From the NCBI RefSeq assembly GCF_902804485.1, contig NZ_CADCST010000138.1, forward strand, positions 1-59,995: DNA of 59,995 nt, written 5' to 3'. The DNA is from Flavobacterium collinsii. Its GTDB lineage: Bacteria > Bacteroidota > Bacteroidia > Flavobacteriales > Flavobacteriaceae. Shown here piece after piece: positions 1 to 8,349 of the stretch (positions are counted from its first letter, which is position 1; each line of letters starts with the position of its first letter). The notes beneath the pieces are model-generated. The model was not told the DNA's origin. It did no database searches and saw nothing but the letters and a program-made list of their open reading frames with translations. The translations under genes were made by a program, and so were the position numbers.

Positions 1-16
1 GAAGATATAAAACAAA

Positions 17-48
17 AAACAGTTGCAAGAGGGTTCTTGCAACTGTTT
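17..48 (-). terminator. Intrinsic terminator after the amidase gene
   Basis: Perfect 14-bp inverted repeat (17-30 with 35-48) and a 4-base loop. Read on the minus strand the stem is followed by a T-rich tract, so it fits termination of the leftward amidase transcript. The plus-strand side is also T/A-rich, so it may work both ways. Confidence 0.75.
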
Positions 49-108
49 AATTAATTATTTTTATGTAATAACCTGTATCGCTTTTTTAGGACGAGACAAA
101 AACTGTTT

Positions 109-711
109 TTACTTTACTGCTTCTAATATTTTATCTGCAATTTCGGCTTGCCCTTTTTCAGTAGTCATATAATTTCTGTCATTTACATTTGACAAGTATC
201 CCAAATCTAAACTAACTGACGGGCAATTCGCATTTTTCAAAATATAAAAAGGAGCTTCTTTAACTATTCCTTCTGAAAAGTAATTAGCGGCTACTTTTTC
301 AAGTAAATTTTCCGCGTATGCTTTAGATTGATCGTGAAATTTTGCATTTGAAGAAATGTAGGCTTCTATCCCATTCTTACTAAAATTTGGTGAAGAAGCT
401 AGGTGCAGCGAAATCACTAAACTTGGATTTATGTTATTGATCATTGAAACTCTTTCTTTTAATTCCATGTCATGATCTCCTTCGCGCAATAAAACAATCT
501 CCAGGTTCTCATTGTTATTCTGAGCTTTAATTTTTCTCGCAATTTTCTCTACAATACTCTTCTCCTGAACGTCATTTAAGGTTGCTCCAAAATCATTTCC
601 TCCATGACCGGCATCGATTACGATAATCTTTTTGTCAACAGGTTTAAAAGCAAAAATAATACCTAATCCTAAAATTCCTAAAAAGGTTAAAACCTTAATT
701 TGATTTCTCAT
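109..711 (-). CDS. N-acetylmuramoyl-L-alanine amidase family protein, diverged
   Basis: A 200-residue Amidase_3-type (zinc) peptidoglycan amidase, expected to cleave the N-acetylmuramoyl-L-alanine bond in the periplasm. An N-terminal hydrophobic segment (residues 7-22) gives export or a membrane anchor. Zinc-ligand motifs are visible: DAGHGG (His36), Glu50 in a QEKS context, and SLH (His103). The C-terminal block where active enzymes carry a catalytic Glu (usually V-E-x-G-F-L-S-N) reads SLDLGYLSN, so the Glu is replaced by Asp169. The usual S-x-H-A-N-A block reads SLHLASS. The enzyme may be weakened or altered. It lies 58 bases downstream of the MATE gene on the same strand and is followed by a terminator. 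Confidence 0.8.
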   Translation of the reverse strand: MRNQIKVLTFLGILGLGIIFAFKPVDKKIIVIDAGHGGNDFGATLNDVQEKSIVEKIARKIKAQNNNENLEIVLLREGDHDMELKERVSMINNINPSLVISLHLASSPNFSKNGIEAYISSNAKFHDQSKAYAENLLEKVAANYFSEGIVKEAPFYILKNANCPSVSLDLGYLSNVNDRNYMTTEKGQAEIADKILEAVK

Positions 712-769
712 AATGTTAGTTATTGGTTACCGGTATTTTAACGTTTGTTTTTAAGAAATATTGTACAAT

Positions 770-2197
770 CTAAACCTGAATACGTTTCCATTTCCCTCTT
801 TTATAAAAGAAAATTGCCGCTAGCGTAATGGCCGTTTCGGCAACCGGAATTGCGATAAAAACACCTTTTGGTCCCATACTAAAATGCTTAGCTAATACAT
901 AGGCTAAAGGAATCTGGAACAACCAAAACCCAAAGAAATTAATTCCTGTTGGTGTCCAGGTATCTCCTGCCCCATTAAAGGTATTGGTCAAAACCATCCC
1001 TATTCCGTAGAAGACAAATCCGATACTCATGATTTGCAATGCTTCGACCGCAACGCTTTTAACCAAATCATCATTCGTAAAAAACGAGATAATATACTCC
1101 CCAAAACACAATGTAACGATCATAATCGTTGCCATAAAAACTACATTATATTTTGCTGTGGTAAATACTGATTTTTCCGCACGATCGACTCGTTTGGCTC
1201 CCAGATTTTGCCCCACCAAAGTTGCGGCGGCATTACTTAGTCCCCAGGCCGGAAGAATAAAAAACATCATTATTCTAAGAGCTGTCTGATAACCCGCCGA
1301 TCCGTGATCGCCTCCCGTAGTAGCCACCAATTGCGCCAAAAAAATCCAACTGCAGGAAGCTATAACAAATTGTAATACTCCCGGAGCTGCAATTTTAACT
1401 AAAGCTTTTATTTGTGTGAAATCGGGAATTAAATAAGAACCTTTAATTTTTAAGACTCCATTTCCATAAAACAAATGATAAATTTGATACACAACTCCAA
1501 GACTTCTTCCTGTTGTTGTAGCAATTGCGGCACCAACTAAGCCAAACGCGGGAATTGCTGCAAAGCCATTAATTAGTATCGGGCATAAAATAATATTACA
1601 AATATTGGCAATCCAAAGACTTTTCATTGCAATAGCCGCATTTCCTGCACCACGAAAAATTCCATTAATTAAGAATAAAAAGGTAATACTTAAACTGGAA
1701 CCAATCATAATTTGAGTGTACCTAAAACCATGTTCGGCTGCATCTGCAGATGCTCCCATTAGAAGAAGAATATCTTTTGCATAGATAATTCCGAAAATGC
1801 TCAGAAAAATACTCAGTACAAATGCAATAAATAACGCCTGCATACCTGCTTTTGCAGCGGCAACAGGATCTTTTTCCCCAATTCGCCTTGCCACAACAGC
1901 AGTTGCTGCCATACTTAACCCAATGTCAATAGAATATACAATTGTCAAAACCGACTCGGTTAATCCAACCGTTTGGATGGCAAAACTGCTATGCTCCAAA
2001 TGTCCGACAAAATATAGGTCAACCAGCGCAAAAACAGATTCCATCATCATTTCCAAAACCATCGGAATAGCTAATAGAATGACTGCTTTTTTTATGCTTC
2101 CTGCTGTATAGTCAAAAGACTCATCTCCTGTGAGTGCTTGTTTTAAAGTAGTATAAATTTTAGAAAATAGATTTTTCTGTATAGTAGTTTCTGTCAT
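770..2197 (-). CDS. MATE family multidrug/cation efflux transporter
   Basis: 475 residues with about 12 hydrophobic segments and the two-fold MatE repeat. The first half begins near residue 38 (KAVILLAIPMVLEMMMESVF) and the second near 265. Motifs such as DLYFVGHL and GIFRGAGNAA are typical of NorM/DinF-type exporters that move drugs or metabolites out in exchange for Na+ or H+. Length matches the family. The N-terminal ~30 residues (including FDYTAGSIKKA) are cytoplasmic and common in Bacteroidota members. The amidase gene follows on the same strand. Substrate cannot be inferred. Confidence 0.9.
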   Translation of the reverse strand: MTETTIQKNLFSKIYTTLKQALTGDESFDYTAGSIKKAVILLAIPMVLEMMMESVFALVDLYFVGHLEHSSFAIQTVGLTESVLTIVYSIDIGLSMAATAVVARRIGEKDPVAAAKAGMQALFIAFVLSIFLSIFGIIYAKDILLLMGASADAAEHGFRYTQIMIGSSLSITFLFLINGIFRGAGNAAIAMKSLWIANICNIILCPILINGFAAIPAFGLVGAAIATTTGRSLGVVYQIYHLFYGNGVLKIKGSYLIPDFTQIKALVKIAAPGVLQFVIASCSWIFLAQLVATTGGDHGSAGYQTALRIMMFFILPAWGLSNAAATLVGQNLGAKRVDRAEKSVFTTAKYNVVFMATIMIVTLCFGEYIISFFTNDDLVKSVAVEALQIMSIGFVFYGIGMVLTNTFNGAGDTWTPTGINFFGFWLFQIPLAYVLAKHFSMGPKGVFIAIPVAETAITLAAIFFYKRGKWKRIQV

Positions 2198-2366
2198 GAT
2201 ATATTAAGATAAATGATAAAATTTGTCCAGATGTAGTAATCTGAACTCAAAAAATAAACGTAAGTATCCTAATTATTCCAAAAATAAAATAGGACTAGGC
2301 AGAAACAATCATATGCTGTAGATTTTTAAGACGATAAATATAAGTAATATTTTCCTTGTAGAAATA

Positions 2367-3566
2367 CTAATCTAAAAGCTTTTTACTTACCCGGCTGCTC
2401 GCTATTAGAGAAGCCACAAAACCAAGTGATACAATGGTTCCCATTACAATGAGTACATTTTCTAAAGTAAAAACTACCGGATATGCCAAAGTTGGTGTCA
2501 GCATAATCAGATTGTATTCCTGTTGAAGCAAAACCAAGATAATTCCCAGAACCAGACCAATTACACCTCCAAAAACACTCAATAACGTTCCCTGAAGCAG
2601 GAATATTTTTCGTAAACTGTTGATTTCTGTTCCCAGATTATAAAGTGTTTTTAAGTTCGATTTCTTCTCTAAAATCATCATGATTAAAGCTCCAACTAAA
2701 TTAAAAAGAGCCACAATGATCACCAGTGTAAAAATCAGGTAAACCACAATGTTTTCGGTATTAAGCATCTTGTACAAAGACTCGTTTAGCTGTGCTCTGT
2801 TTCTTATCGTTATTTTATTTTTGAATATCTTTTCAAGCTGAGATCTGATTGCGCTTTCATTGGCATTCTCTTTCAGATTGAATTCTATTCCGGAAACCTG
2901 ATTTGATTTGTACATCAGTAATTCCTGAGCCAGACTTATATCAGCAAAAACATATTTTGAATCTAAATCTTCGCTAATTGAATAAATTGCAACCGGCAAA
3001 ACGTCTGTTTTATTAAACGCTTCTTCCGGATTTTCAATAGCTCCTTTTCCTGGTTTAGGCGCAAATATTTGCAAAGGATTTTCGAAATCAAGAATTCCTA
3101 ACGAAAAATCACGGGCAATTCCATAACCAATAACCACCTGATACGTATCTGGTTTCAACCATTCTCCATTAAAAAGTTTTTTCCTAATGTCGTTAACAAC
3201 AACATAATTTTTGTCAACACCTTTTAGATAGGTTACCAGCTGTTTGTCTTTAAACAAAAACAAAACCCGCTCTTCGATTATCTTACTGTACGAAGCAATA
3301 CCCTCAATGTTTTTAAGCTGAGCTTCCTGATCCGGTGTTATCAAAAATGATTTCCCATAGGTACTGCTCATTTTCAAATCAGGATCTATTTCGTTTGTAA
3401 ACGAAAGGCTGAAAACTTTTAGTCCGCTAAAAACGGACAAAACCACAAACAAAGCCATCGTTCCAACAATAATTCCCATGCTGGCAATACGATTGATGAT
3501 ATTGATAGCATTGTTTTTACTTCTGCTAAAAATATAACGTTTGGCTATGTAAAGGGGGAAATTCAA
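2367..3566 (-). CDS. LolC/LolE-like lipoprotein-releasing ABC permease
   Basis: 399 residues with FtsX/MacB topology: one transmembrane helix at about residues 28-50, a large periplasmic MacB_PCD-like domain (about 50-270), then three helices (about 275-300, 320-350, 370-390). The N-terminal pattern YIAKRYIFSRSKNNAINIINRIA is typical of the inner-membrane LolC/E subunits that pass lipoproteins to LolA. The start is a TTG one base after the rbfA stop, so the two genes are transcriptionally and perhaps translationally coupled. The ATPase (LolD) is not in the window. A MacB-type exporter permease is the alternative. Confidence 0.85.
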   Translation of the reverse strand: MNFPLYIAKRYIFSRSKNNAINIINRIASMGIIVGTMALFVVLSVFSGLKVFSLSFTNEIDPDLKMSSTYGKSFLITPDQEAQLKNIEGIASYSKIIEERVLFLFKDKQLVTYLKGVDKNYVVVNDIRKKLFNGEWLKPDTYQVVIGYGIARDFSLGILDFENPLQIFAPKPGKGAIENPEEAFNKTDVLPVAIYSISEDLDSKYVFADISLAQELLMYKSNQVSGIEFNLKENANESAIRSQLEKIFKNKITIRNRAQLNESLYKMLNTENIVVYLIFTLVIIVALFNLVGALIMMILEKKSNLKTLYNLGTEINSLRKIFLLQGTLLSVFGGVIGLVLGIILVLLQQEYNLIMLTPTLAYPVVFTLENVLIVMGTIVSLGFVASLIASSRVSKKLLD

Positions 3567-3567
3567 T

Positions 3568-3960
3568 TTATGATTTTCTTCTTTTTTCTAAAAGATCACG
3601 GTTTTCAATTGGGTTTTCTCTGTTTGATAACGCATTATCAATTTTTTCGATATAATCTAAAGAGTCATCAATAAAAAATACCAAATTCGGTACACGACGC
3701 AATTGCAAACGTACACGTTGTGATAAATCATGTTTGATTAAAGTTGAATTCGACTTTATGCCTTCTAAAGTTTCTTTGGCTTTATCCTGAGGAAAAATGC
3801 TTAAATAAACGGTCGCCACAGATAAATCTGTAGTAACACTAACTTTGGATACTGAAATTACTAAATTAGTGATTCCGTTTTTTCGCACTTCACCTTGCAA
3901 AATATCAACCAAATCTTTTTGGATGACACCGCCTATTTTTTTCTGTCTGTTTGTTTCCAT
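3568..3960 (-). CDS. rbfA: Ribosome-binding factor A
   Basis: 130 residues with the RbfA KH-like fold: RQKKIGGVIQKDLVDIL at the N-terminus, V-x-V-S-x-D-L-x-x-A-x-V-Y in the middle (VTTDLSVATVYLS), and the closing R-x-x-P-x-L-x-F-x-x-D-x-S block (RVPNLVFFIDDSLDY). It assists late maturation of the 30S subunit at the 16S 5' end. Start ATG at 3960. A -7 element ends only about five bases upstream of this ATG, so the mRNA could be leaderless. The permease gene follows after one base. Confidence 0.95.
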   Translation of the reverse strand: METNRQKKIGGVIQKDLVDILQGEVRKNGITNLVISVSKVSVTTDLSVATVYLSIFPQDKAKETLEGIKSNSTLIKHDLSQRVRLQLRRVPNLVFFIDDSLDYIEKIDNALSNRENPIENRDLLEKRRKS

Positions 3961-4112
3961 ACTGCAAAAATACTATTTTTAAATTTCAATCGATGCAATT
4001 TCAAATGAACAATAGGATGATTTTTATATTCCGGTTCACTTTCTTTCAAAAACGGCTCTTCTTCTGAAGAAAATTCAACAAATATTCTCTGTCCTTCAAT
4101 ATTCCGAATCAT
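3933..4112 (-). CDS. Possible small protein upstream of rbfA (59 aa), unproven
   Basis: An ATG-initiated frame of 59 codons reading leftward into the rbfA start and overlapping it by 28 bases in another frame. The product begins MIRNIEGQRIFVEF, is followed by an acidic stretch (EEEPFLKESEPEY), and ends basic (WKQTDRKK). No signal peptide, helix or known domain is seen. The amino-acid make-up looks protein-like and the gap is otherwise empty, but the frame contains the putative rbfA promoter and no good ribosome site is visible. I do not recognise it. Confidence 0.25.
   Translation of the reverse strand: MIRNIEGQRIFVEFSSEEEPFLKESEPEYKNHPIVHLKLHRLKFKNSIFAVWKQTDRKK
3965..3998 (-). promoter_or_regulatory. 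Candidate promoter abutting rbfA
   Basis: On the minus strand TATTTTTG (3965-3972) matches TAnnTTTG, with a TTG (3996-3998) 23 bases upstream. Transcription would begin at or within a few bases of the rbfA ATG. A chance match in AT-rich DNA is possible. Confidence 0.4.
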
Positions 4113-4190
4113 TTTAAAACATGATAAAGGTCATTTGTTTTATCTGAATTATTTTACAATTTTAATAAAAATAATACAACACCTTATATT

Positions 4191-4610
4191 ATGAAAAAGA
4201 GAGAACCGATCAGTCATATTATGACTAAAAGCGTCATTACTGCAAATGAAAATGACGGACTTAGAAAAATAGTTGACCTTATAAAACAACATACTGTACG
4301 CCATATTCCTATTTTGAGAGGCAAAGAAGTAATTGGTATTATAAGCCGCACGGATATTAACCGTTTAACTTTTGGCGCACTCTTCGAAGGACAGGAAGAA
4401 GCAGACGAAGCTATTTTAGACATGCTTACTATTCCTCAGATTATGACTTCAAAACCGAAAACAGTTTCATCAGATCTCTGTATTCGGGATTTGGCTCAAA
4501 TTTTTGTTGTCGAAGAATTTCATGCACTGCCCGTTGTAGATAATGGCAAGCTTACGGGAATTGTAACTACAACAGATGTTATGAAATATTTACTTGAACA
4601 ATACGATTAA
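4191..4610 (+). CDS. CBS-pair domain protein
   Basis: 139 residues made almost entirely of two CBS motifs (about residues 8-62 and 80-137), each with the I-M-T-K/S-x-P/S start and a G-x-x-x-T-T-T-D/R-T-D end (GIISRTDINRL; GIVTTTDVMKYL). Such pairs bind adenine nucleotides and act as energy or ligand sensors, either stand-alone or acting on partners. No effector domain is attached. It is transcribed rightward, divergently from rbfA, and closes on a strong bidirectional terminator. Its target is unknown. Confidence 0.9.
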   Translation: MKKREPISHIMTKSVITANENDGLRKIVDLIKQHTVRHIPILRGKEVIGIISRTDINRLTFGALFEGQEEADEAILDMLTIPQIMTSKPKTVSSDLCIRDLAQIFVVEEFHALPVVDNGKLTGIVTTTDVMKYLLEQYD

Positions 4611-4618
4611 CTTCACAT

Positions 4619-4663
4619 AAAAAATCCTTTTCACCATTGTACTTCTGGTGAAAAGGATTTTTT
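4619..4663. terminator. Bidirectional terminator
   Basis: Perfect 18-bp stem (4619-4636 with 4646-4663) with a 9-base loop. A-run on the left and T-run on the right let it serve the rightward CBS gene and the leftward EnvC-like gene, which converge here. Confidence 0.9.
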
Positions 4664-4745
4664 TAAAGTCTGAATCAACTTTATTATTCTATAGTTTTCC
4701 GAACCTTTTAACGGTTACATTTAAAACCGGCAAGCGATTATACTA

Positions 4746-5999
4746 TTATCTGTTTTGCAGCCATCCTTCCGGATTATTATTGGATGTATTTTGAAGAATT
4801 AAGAACTTGATAATTGTTTTTCCGGTGTCTCCACTGGTTCTTACTTTTCCAATGCTTTGTTTTACATTTACTTTATCCCCTTTCTCTACAAAAACCTGAC
4901 TAAGATTTTGATAAACCGTAAAGTAATCTCCATGCTGAATCATAACAGCTCTATTTATTGGAGATAAAACAATAACACTTGATACTACTCCCTCAAATAC
5001 AGCACGGGCACTGGCTCCTTGTTCTGTCGTAATCTCAACCCCTGAATTGTGCACGGTCAATGACGGATAAAGAGGATGAGGCTGATCACCATATCCTAGT
5101 GAAATAAATCCTTTTTCTACCGGCCATGGCAATTTTCCTCTGTTGGCTTTAAAATCGGCTGCTAAAATTTTTCCTTCCGGAGTCAATGCAATTTTAGACG
5201 ACGAAACTGGAGTTTTAGACGCTGTCGAACCCGGGTTTTCTTTTGCTCTTTCCAGGGCCGCTTTTCTGTTGGCTTCGGCAATTGCCTCACGAATCAAACG
5301 ATCAATTTGTCTGTCAATTCTTTTAGCTTCCTGCTGTTTACTTCTGGTATCAGCAATAATTTTGTTTTTGTCCTTTTTAATCGAATTAACTAATTTTTGC
5401 TGCTCTTTCTTTTCTGTTTCTAAGCTTTGTTTTTCTTTTTCATTTTCAGCAATAATTTTCTTCTTTACAATACGCTGACCATTCAGTCTCGCATTATAAT
5501 CTTCCAGTTGTGCTGTTTTCGATTGAATTTCCAATCCCTGATTTTTTCTGAAATTGGTATATTGTTTTAAATATTGTGCTCTTTTATAAGCTTGTAGAAA
5601 ACTCTCTGAAGATAAAATAAACATGGCTCTGCTTTGCTCCGATCGGCTTTTGTATGATTTAAGTATCATTTTAGAGTAGTCTGCTTTTAACACTTCAAGT
5701 TCTTTTTTGAGTTTATTAACCTTAACCTGATTAATATACATATCATTACTCAAAAGTTTTTCCTGCTTAGCCGTAGTATTAATCAGCTTCTCTTTCAATT
5801 TTATTTTATTCGCCTGAATTAAAAAAACATTTACTGCCGATTTTTCTTTTTTCTTTACCGACTGCAACATTTTTTCATTATCTCTAATTTCCTGTTGAAT
5901 TTGAGCTTTACGCTGTTCCAGTTTTTCTTGTTGCGAATCTTGCGCCCACATGAAGGTAGTGGCACATATAAAAATTAGGCTTAGGAGAAATTTTGGCAT
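4746..5999 (-). CDS. EnvC-like murein hydrolase activator (degenerate LytM/M23)
   Basis: 417 residues from the ATG at 5999: signal peptide (MPKFLLSLIFICATTFMWAQ), a long charged coiled coil (about residues 22-250), then a C-terminal LytM domain (about 300-400). The M23 zinc motifs H-x-x-x-D and H-x-H are absent: the first reads HNSGVEI, and the second region ends in IIKFLI where active enzymes have LHFEI. It is therefore probably an activator of cell-wall amidases at division, like EnvC, not a peptidase. A TTG 21 bases upstream is in frame, but the ATG gives a proper signal peptide. It is last in the flippase-dut-nucleotidyltransferase operon, 23 bases after the DUF4292 gene. Confidence 0.88.
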   Translation of the reverse strand: MPKFLLSLIFICATTFMWAQDSQQEKLEQRKAQIQQEIRDNEKMLQSVKKKEKSAVNVFLIQANKIKLKEKLINTTAKQEKLLSNDMYINQVKVNKLKKELEVLKADYSKMILKSYKSRSEQSRAMFILSSESFLQAYKRAQYLKQYTNFRKNQGLEIQSKTAQLEDYNARLNGQRIVKKKIIAENEKEKQSLETEKKEQQKLVNSIKKDKNKIIADTRSKQQEAKRIDRQIDRLIREAIAEANRKAALERAKENPGSTASKTPVSSSKIALTPEGKILAADFKANRGKLPWPVEKGFISLGYGDQPHPLYPSLTVHNSGVEITTEQGASARAVFEGVVSSVIVLSPINRAVMIQHGDYFTVYQNLSQVFVEKGDKVNVKQSIGKVRTSGDTGKTIIKFLILQNTSNNNPEGWLQNR

Positions 6000-6022
6000 G
6001 TTTATATTTTCTTTTTGCAAAT

Positions 6023-6808
6023 TTACTTAATTATAACTTTCTTATAACCGCTTGGCACACTGTAAGGAAAAGAAAGTTCTTCGTTAAATGAAATCGTATT
6101 GTAATTCAAACTAATATTTGTTTTTCCTTTTGGCTGAATCGCACTGATTTCAACACTTGTTGGTAGTGTTCCCTGATTGAAAACTTTACTATCAGAATAA
6201 GAAATCTGTAACATTCTGTTTTCTTCAGGCTGTGAAATTTCTTCTTTTTGCAACAGGTATTTTTCAGCATCCAGATAGAATGTCTTTTTCAATTTAGAAT
6301 CTTTTTCATCCTCTAAGCGAAAAAGGTTGTCTACAATGGTCTGTGCATATTTTCCTTTTCTCAAATCATCTAAGGCTTCACCAACCAATAAATTCTGAAC
6401 TTTACTGTAATCCAGTTCTGTCCCCAGCCATTTGCTTAAACTTGTAAAATCGCCTTCGTAATAGGTACTGTTTATTTTCTCATAATAGCTTACTGCTGTT
6501 GGGGTAATCAAAGCTTTTGCCATTGTAATCCCCAGAAAACGAACACTTACTAAAATTTGTTTGTCTTTTTCAATTTTAATCTCGGCCGTAACATTTTGAC
6601 TTTGTTTATCGTCAACATATCGCGCTCCGGCTTTTATGTACAGCGTAGAAAAATCTAACTTATTGTTATAATGATTCTCTACTACTTTTTTTTCTTCTTT
6701 TGGAGTAACTTCTTTTACTTCGCTATTATTGTTCTGCACTGCAACCGCCTTTGATTTACAAGAAATCATAAAGACCGACAATAATGCTATCGCTATATAT
6801 TTTTTCAT
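6023..6808 (-). CDS. DUF4292 lipoprotein
   Basis: 261 residues with a lipoprotein signal (lipobox cysteine at residue 17 in FMISCKSK), an E/K-rich linker to about residue 45, then a beta-rich domain recognisable as DUF4292, a Bacteroidota family usually coded beside TPR and LytM genes as here. DUF4292 resembles LolA/LolB-type sheets (AEIKIEKDKQILVSVRFLGITMAKALITP), so a role in outer-membrane or lipoprotein biogenesis is plausible but inferred. Confidence 0.85.
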   Translation of the reverse strand: MKKYIAIALLSVFMISCKSKAVAVQNNNSEVKEVTPKEEKKVVENHYNNKLDFSTLYIKAGARYVDDKQSQNVTAEIKIEKDKQILVSVRFLGITMAKALITPTAVSYYEKINSTYYEGDFTSLSKWLGTELDYSKVQNLLVGEALDDLRKGKYAQTIVDNLFRLEDEKDSKLKKTFYLDAEKYLLQKEEISQPEENRMLQISYSDSKVFNQGTLPTSVEISAIQPKGKTNISLNYNTISFNEELSFPYSVPSGYKKVIIK

Positions 6809-6947
6809 TTACTGCCTTTTTTAATTTTGAATCTGGACAAATCAAAATCTGTTTAATTGTTTATAGTATTGTTTCGGGTTGTCGAAAACTAAAAATCAAA
6901 ATCTTAGCATATAAGTACATCCCCCTCTTTCCTCTATTTTCTTTCTT

Positions 6948-8300
6948 CTATTTTCTCTTTTTCAATAATTCATTTGCCTTCAAAAAGTATTCCTCTTTTT
7001 TCTTAGAATCTCCCAAACCATTGTAAGCCTCTCCTAACTGAATATTAAAATTTGCTTCGAGTGTTTTGTCCTCTACCACATAATCAAGCCCCATTTCTAA
7101 AACGGTTTTTGCATTTTTAAATTGCTTTAACTGATTATTTCCTAAACCAGCATAATAGTAAAATTGCGGCTGACTTGGATAAACCTCAATCATATTCATT
7201 GCCCGTTTGGTCATCGGCTCAAACTGTTTGGACTGCGCATATGCTTCAAGTAAAAGCAAATTGGTTTCACGATCTGTTTCTGAATTGGCTTTTAAATCCT
7301 TTACATAATATTTAATCGCATTTTCAAACTGACCTTTGCTGTGATAAAATTTTCCAATTTCTTTCGCCACATCAACATTCGAATCATTATCAAAATAAGA
7401 AATCGCTTTCTCTAATTCCGGCGCATATTGCGGGTTCTTGTTTGCGTAGATCAAAAACTCATTTAACGTACGGTGTTTTATTTTAGAATCAATTTTTGAA
7501 CTTGCCAAAATTACATTCATAGCTTTAATAGCCTTGTCAGCCTGGTTCGCATCTAAGTAAACTTTAAACAAACTTACCTGCGCCCATTCTGACGTCGGAA
7601 TTTCCTTAGCCAACTGTTTCGCAACATTCAGCGCCTTATCTGTTTCTTCTGCTTTTGAATATAAAAAAATCAGATTTACATAATTTGATTCCTCTTTGGG
7701 ATGCTGTTTTATCTGATCAATTAAATTATCAATTTCTGCATTTTGATATTTTCCCTGAGATAAAATTTGCATTTTATATCGGTCACGATCTTCTGATTTT
7801 CCAAACTTATCATTCATTTCATTGATCGCCACCAATGCTTTATCAAATTGATTCGTGATCATATACAACGAGATCAGATCGTCTTTGTACTCTTCATCAA
7901 AAGCAATAATTCTCTGAATCGTTTCAATCGCTAAAGGATAATTTTTGGTTTCATAACTTACGTCATAGATTCCCAACCAATACCATTTATTTTTTGGATC
8001 CAGCTGAGTTACTTTTTCAAATGAATCCTGTGCACTTCGATAATCTTTTAAAGACAGATAGTTTTTCCCGAGTTCAAAATAGGCGACCGCATCATTAGGT
8101 TTTAACTTAATACATTTCTGTAGTGAAGTAATCGCTTTATCATAATTTTCGATTCCTTTTTGTTTTAATGATTCATAAAAAGCATCCTGATACTCGTCGG
8201 TTGCCATAGCAATATCTTCCGGTTCTGTCTGAGCCATAATCGAAATTGGATTGCCAAGCAAAACGAAAAATAAAATTGCGATAACTCCTTTTTGTATCAT
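6948..8300 (-). CDS. Periplasmic tetratricopeptide-repeat protein
   Basis: 450 residues: signal peptide ending near residue 24 (IMAQ), then TPR units from about residue 40 (YDKAITSLQKCIKLKPNDAVAYFELG, YRSAQDSFEKVTQLDPKN) to the C-terminus (NYNGLGD-type units around 420). It has no catalytic domain and is likely a scaffold in the periplasm or at the outer membrane. It sits between the nucleotidyltransferase and DUF4292 genes, all leftward, in a gene order I associate with Flavobacteriaceae. Confidence 0.88.
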   Translation of the reverse strand: MIQKGVIAILFFVLLGNPISIMAQTEPEDIAMATDEYQDAFYESLKQKGIENYDKAITSLQKCIKLKPNDAVAYFELGKNYLSLKDYRSAQDSFEKVTQLDPKNKWYWLGIYDVSYETKNYPLAIETIQRIIAFDEEYKDDLISLYMITNQFDKALVAINEMNDKFGKSEDRDRYKMQILSQGKYQNAEIDNLIDQIKQHPKEESNYVNLIFLYSKAEETDKALNVAKQLAKEIPTSEWAQVSLFKVYLDANQADKAIKAMNVILASSKIDSKIKHRTLNEFLIYANKNPQYAPELEKAISYFDNDSNVDVAKEIGKFYHSKGQFENAIKYYVKDLKANSETDRETNLLLLEAYAQSKQFEPMTKRAMNMIEVYPSQPQFYYYAGLGNNQLKQFKNAKTVLEMGLDYVVEDKTLEANFNIQLGEAYNGLGDSKKKEEYFLKANELLKKRK

Positions 8301-8349
8301 TTTTAAAATTTATTTTTTAAACAAAAACGAATTTATTCTAACTCATACT

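Noticed and set aside
4746..5999. An active M23 endopeptidase
   Set aside because: The zinc H-x-x-x-D and H-x-H positions are not conserved, so a hydrolase call is not supported.
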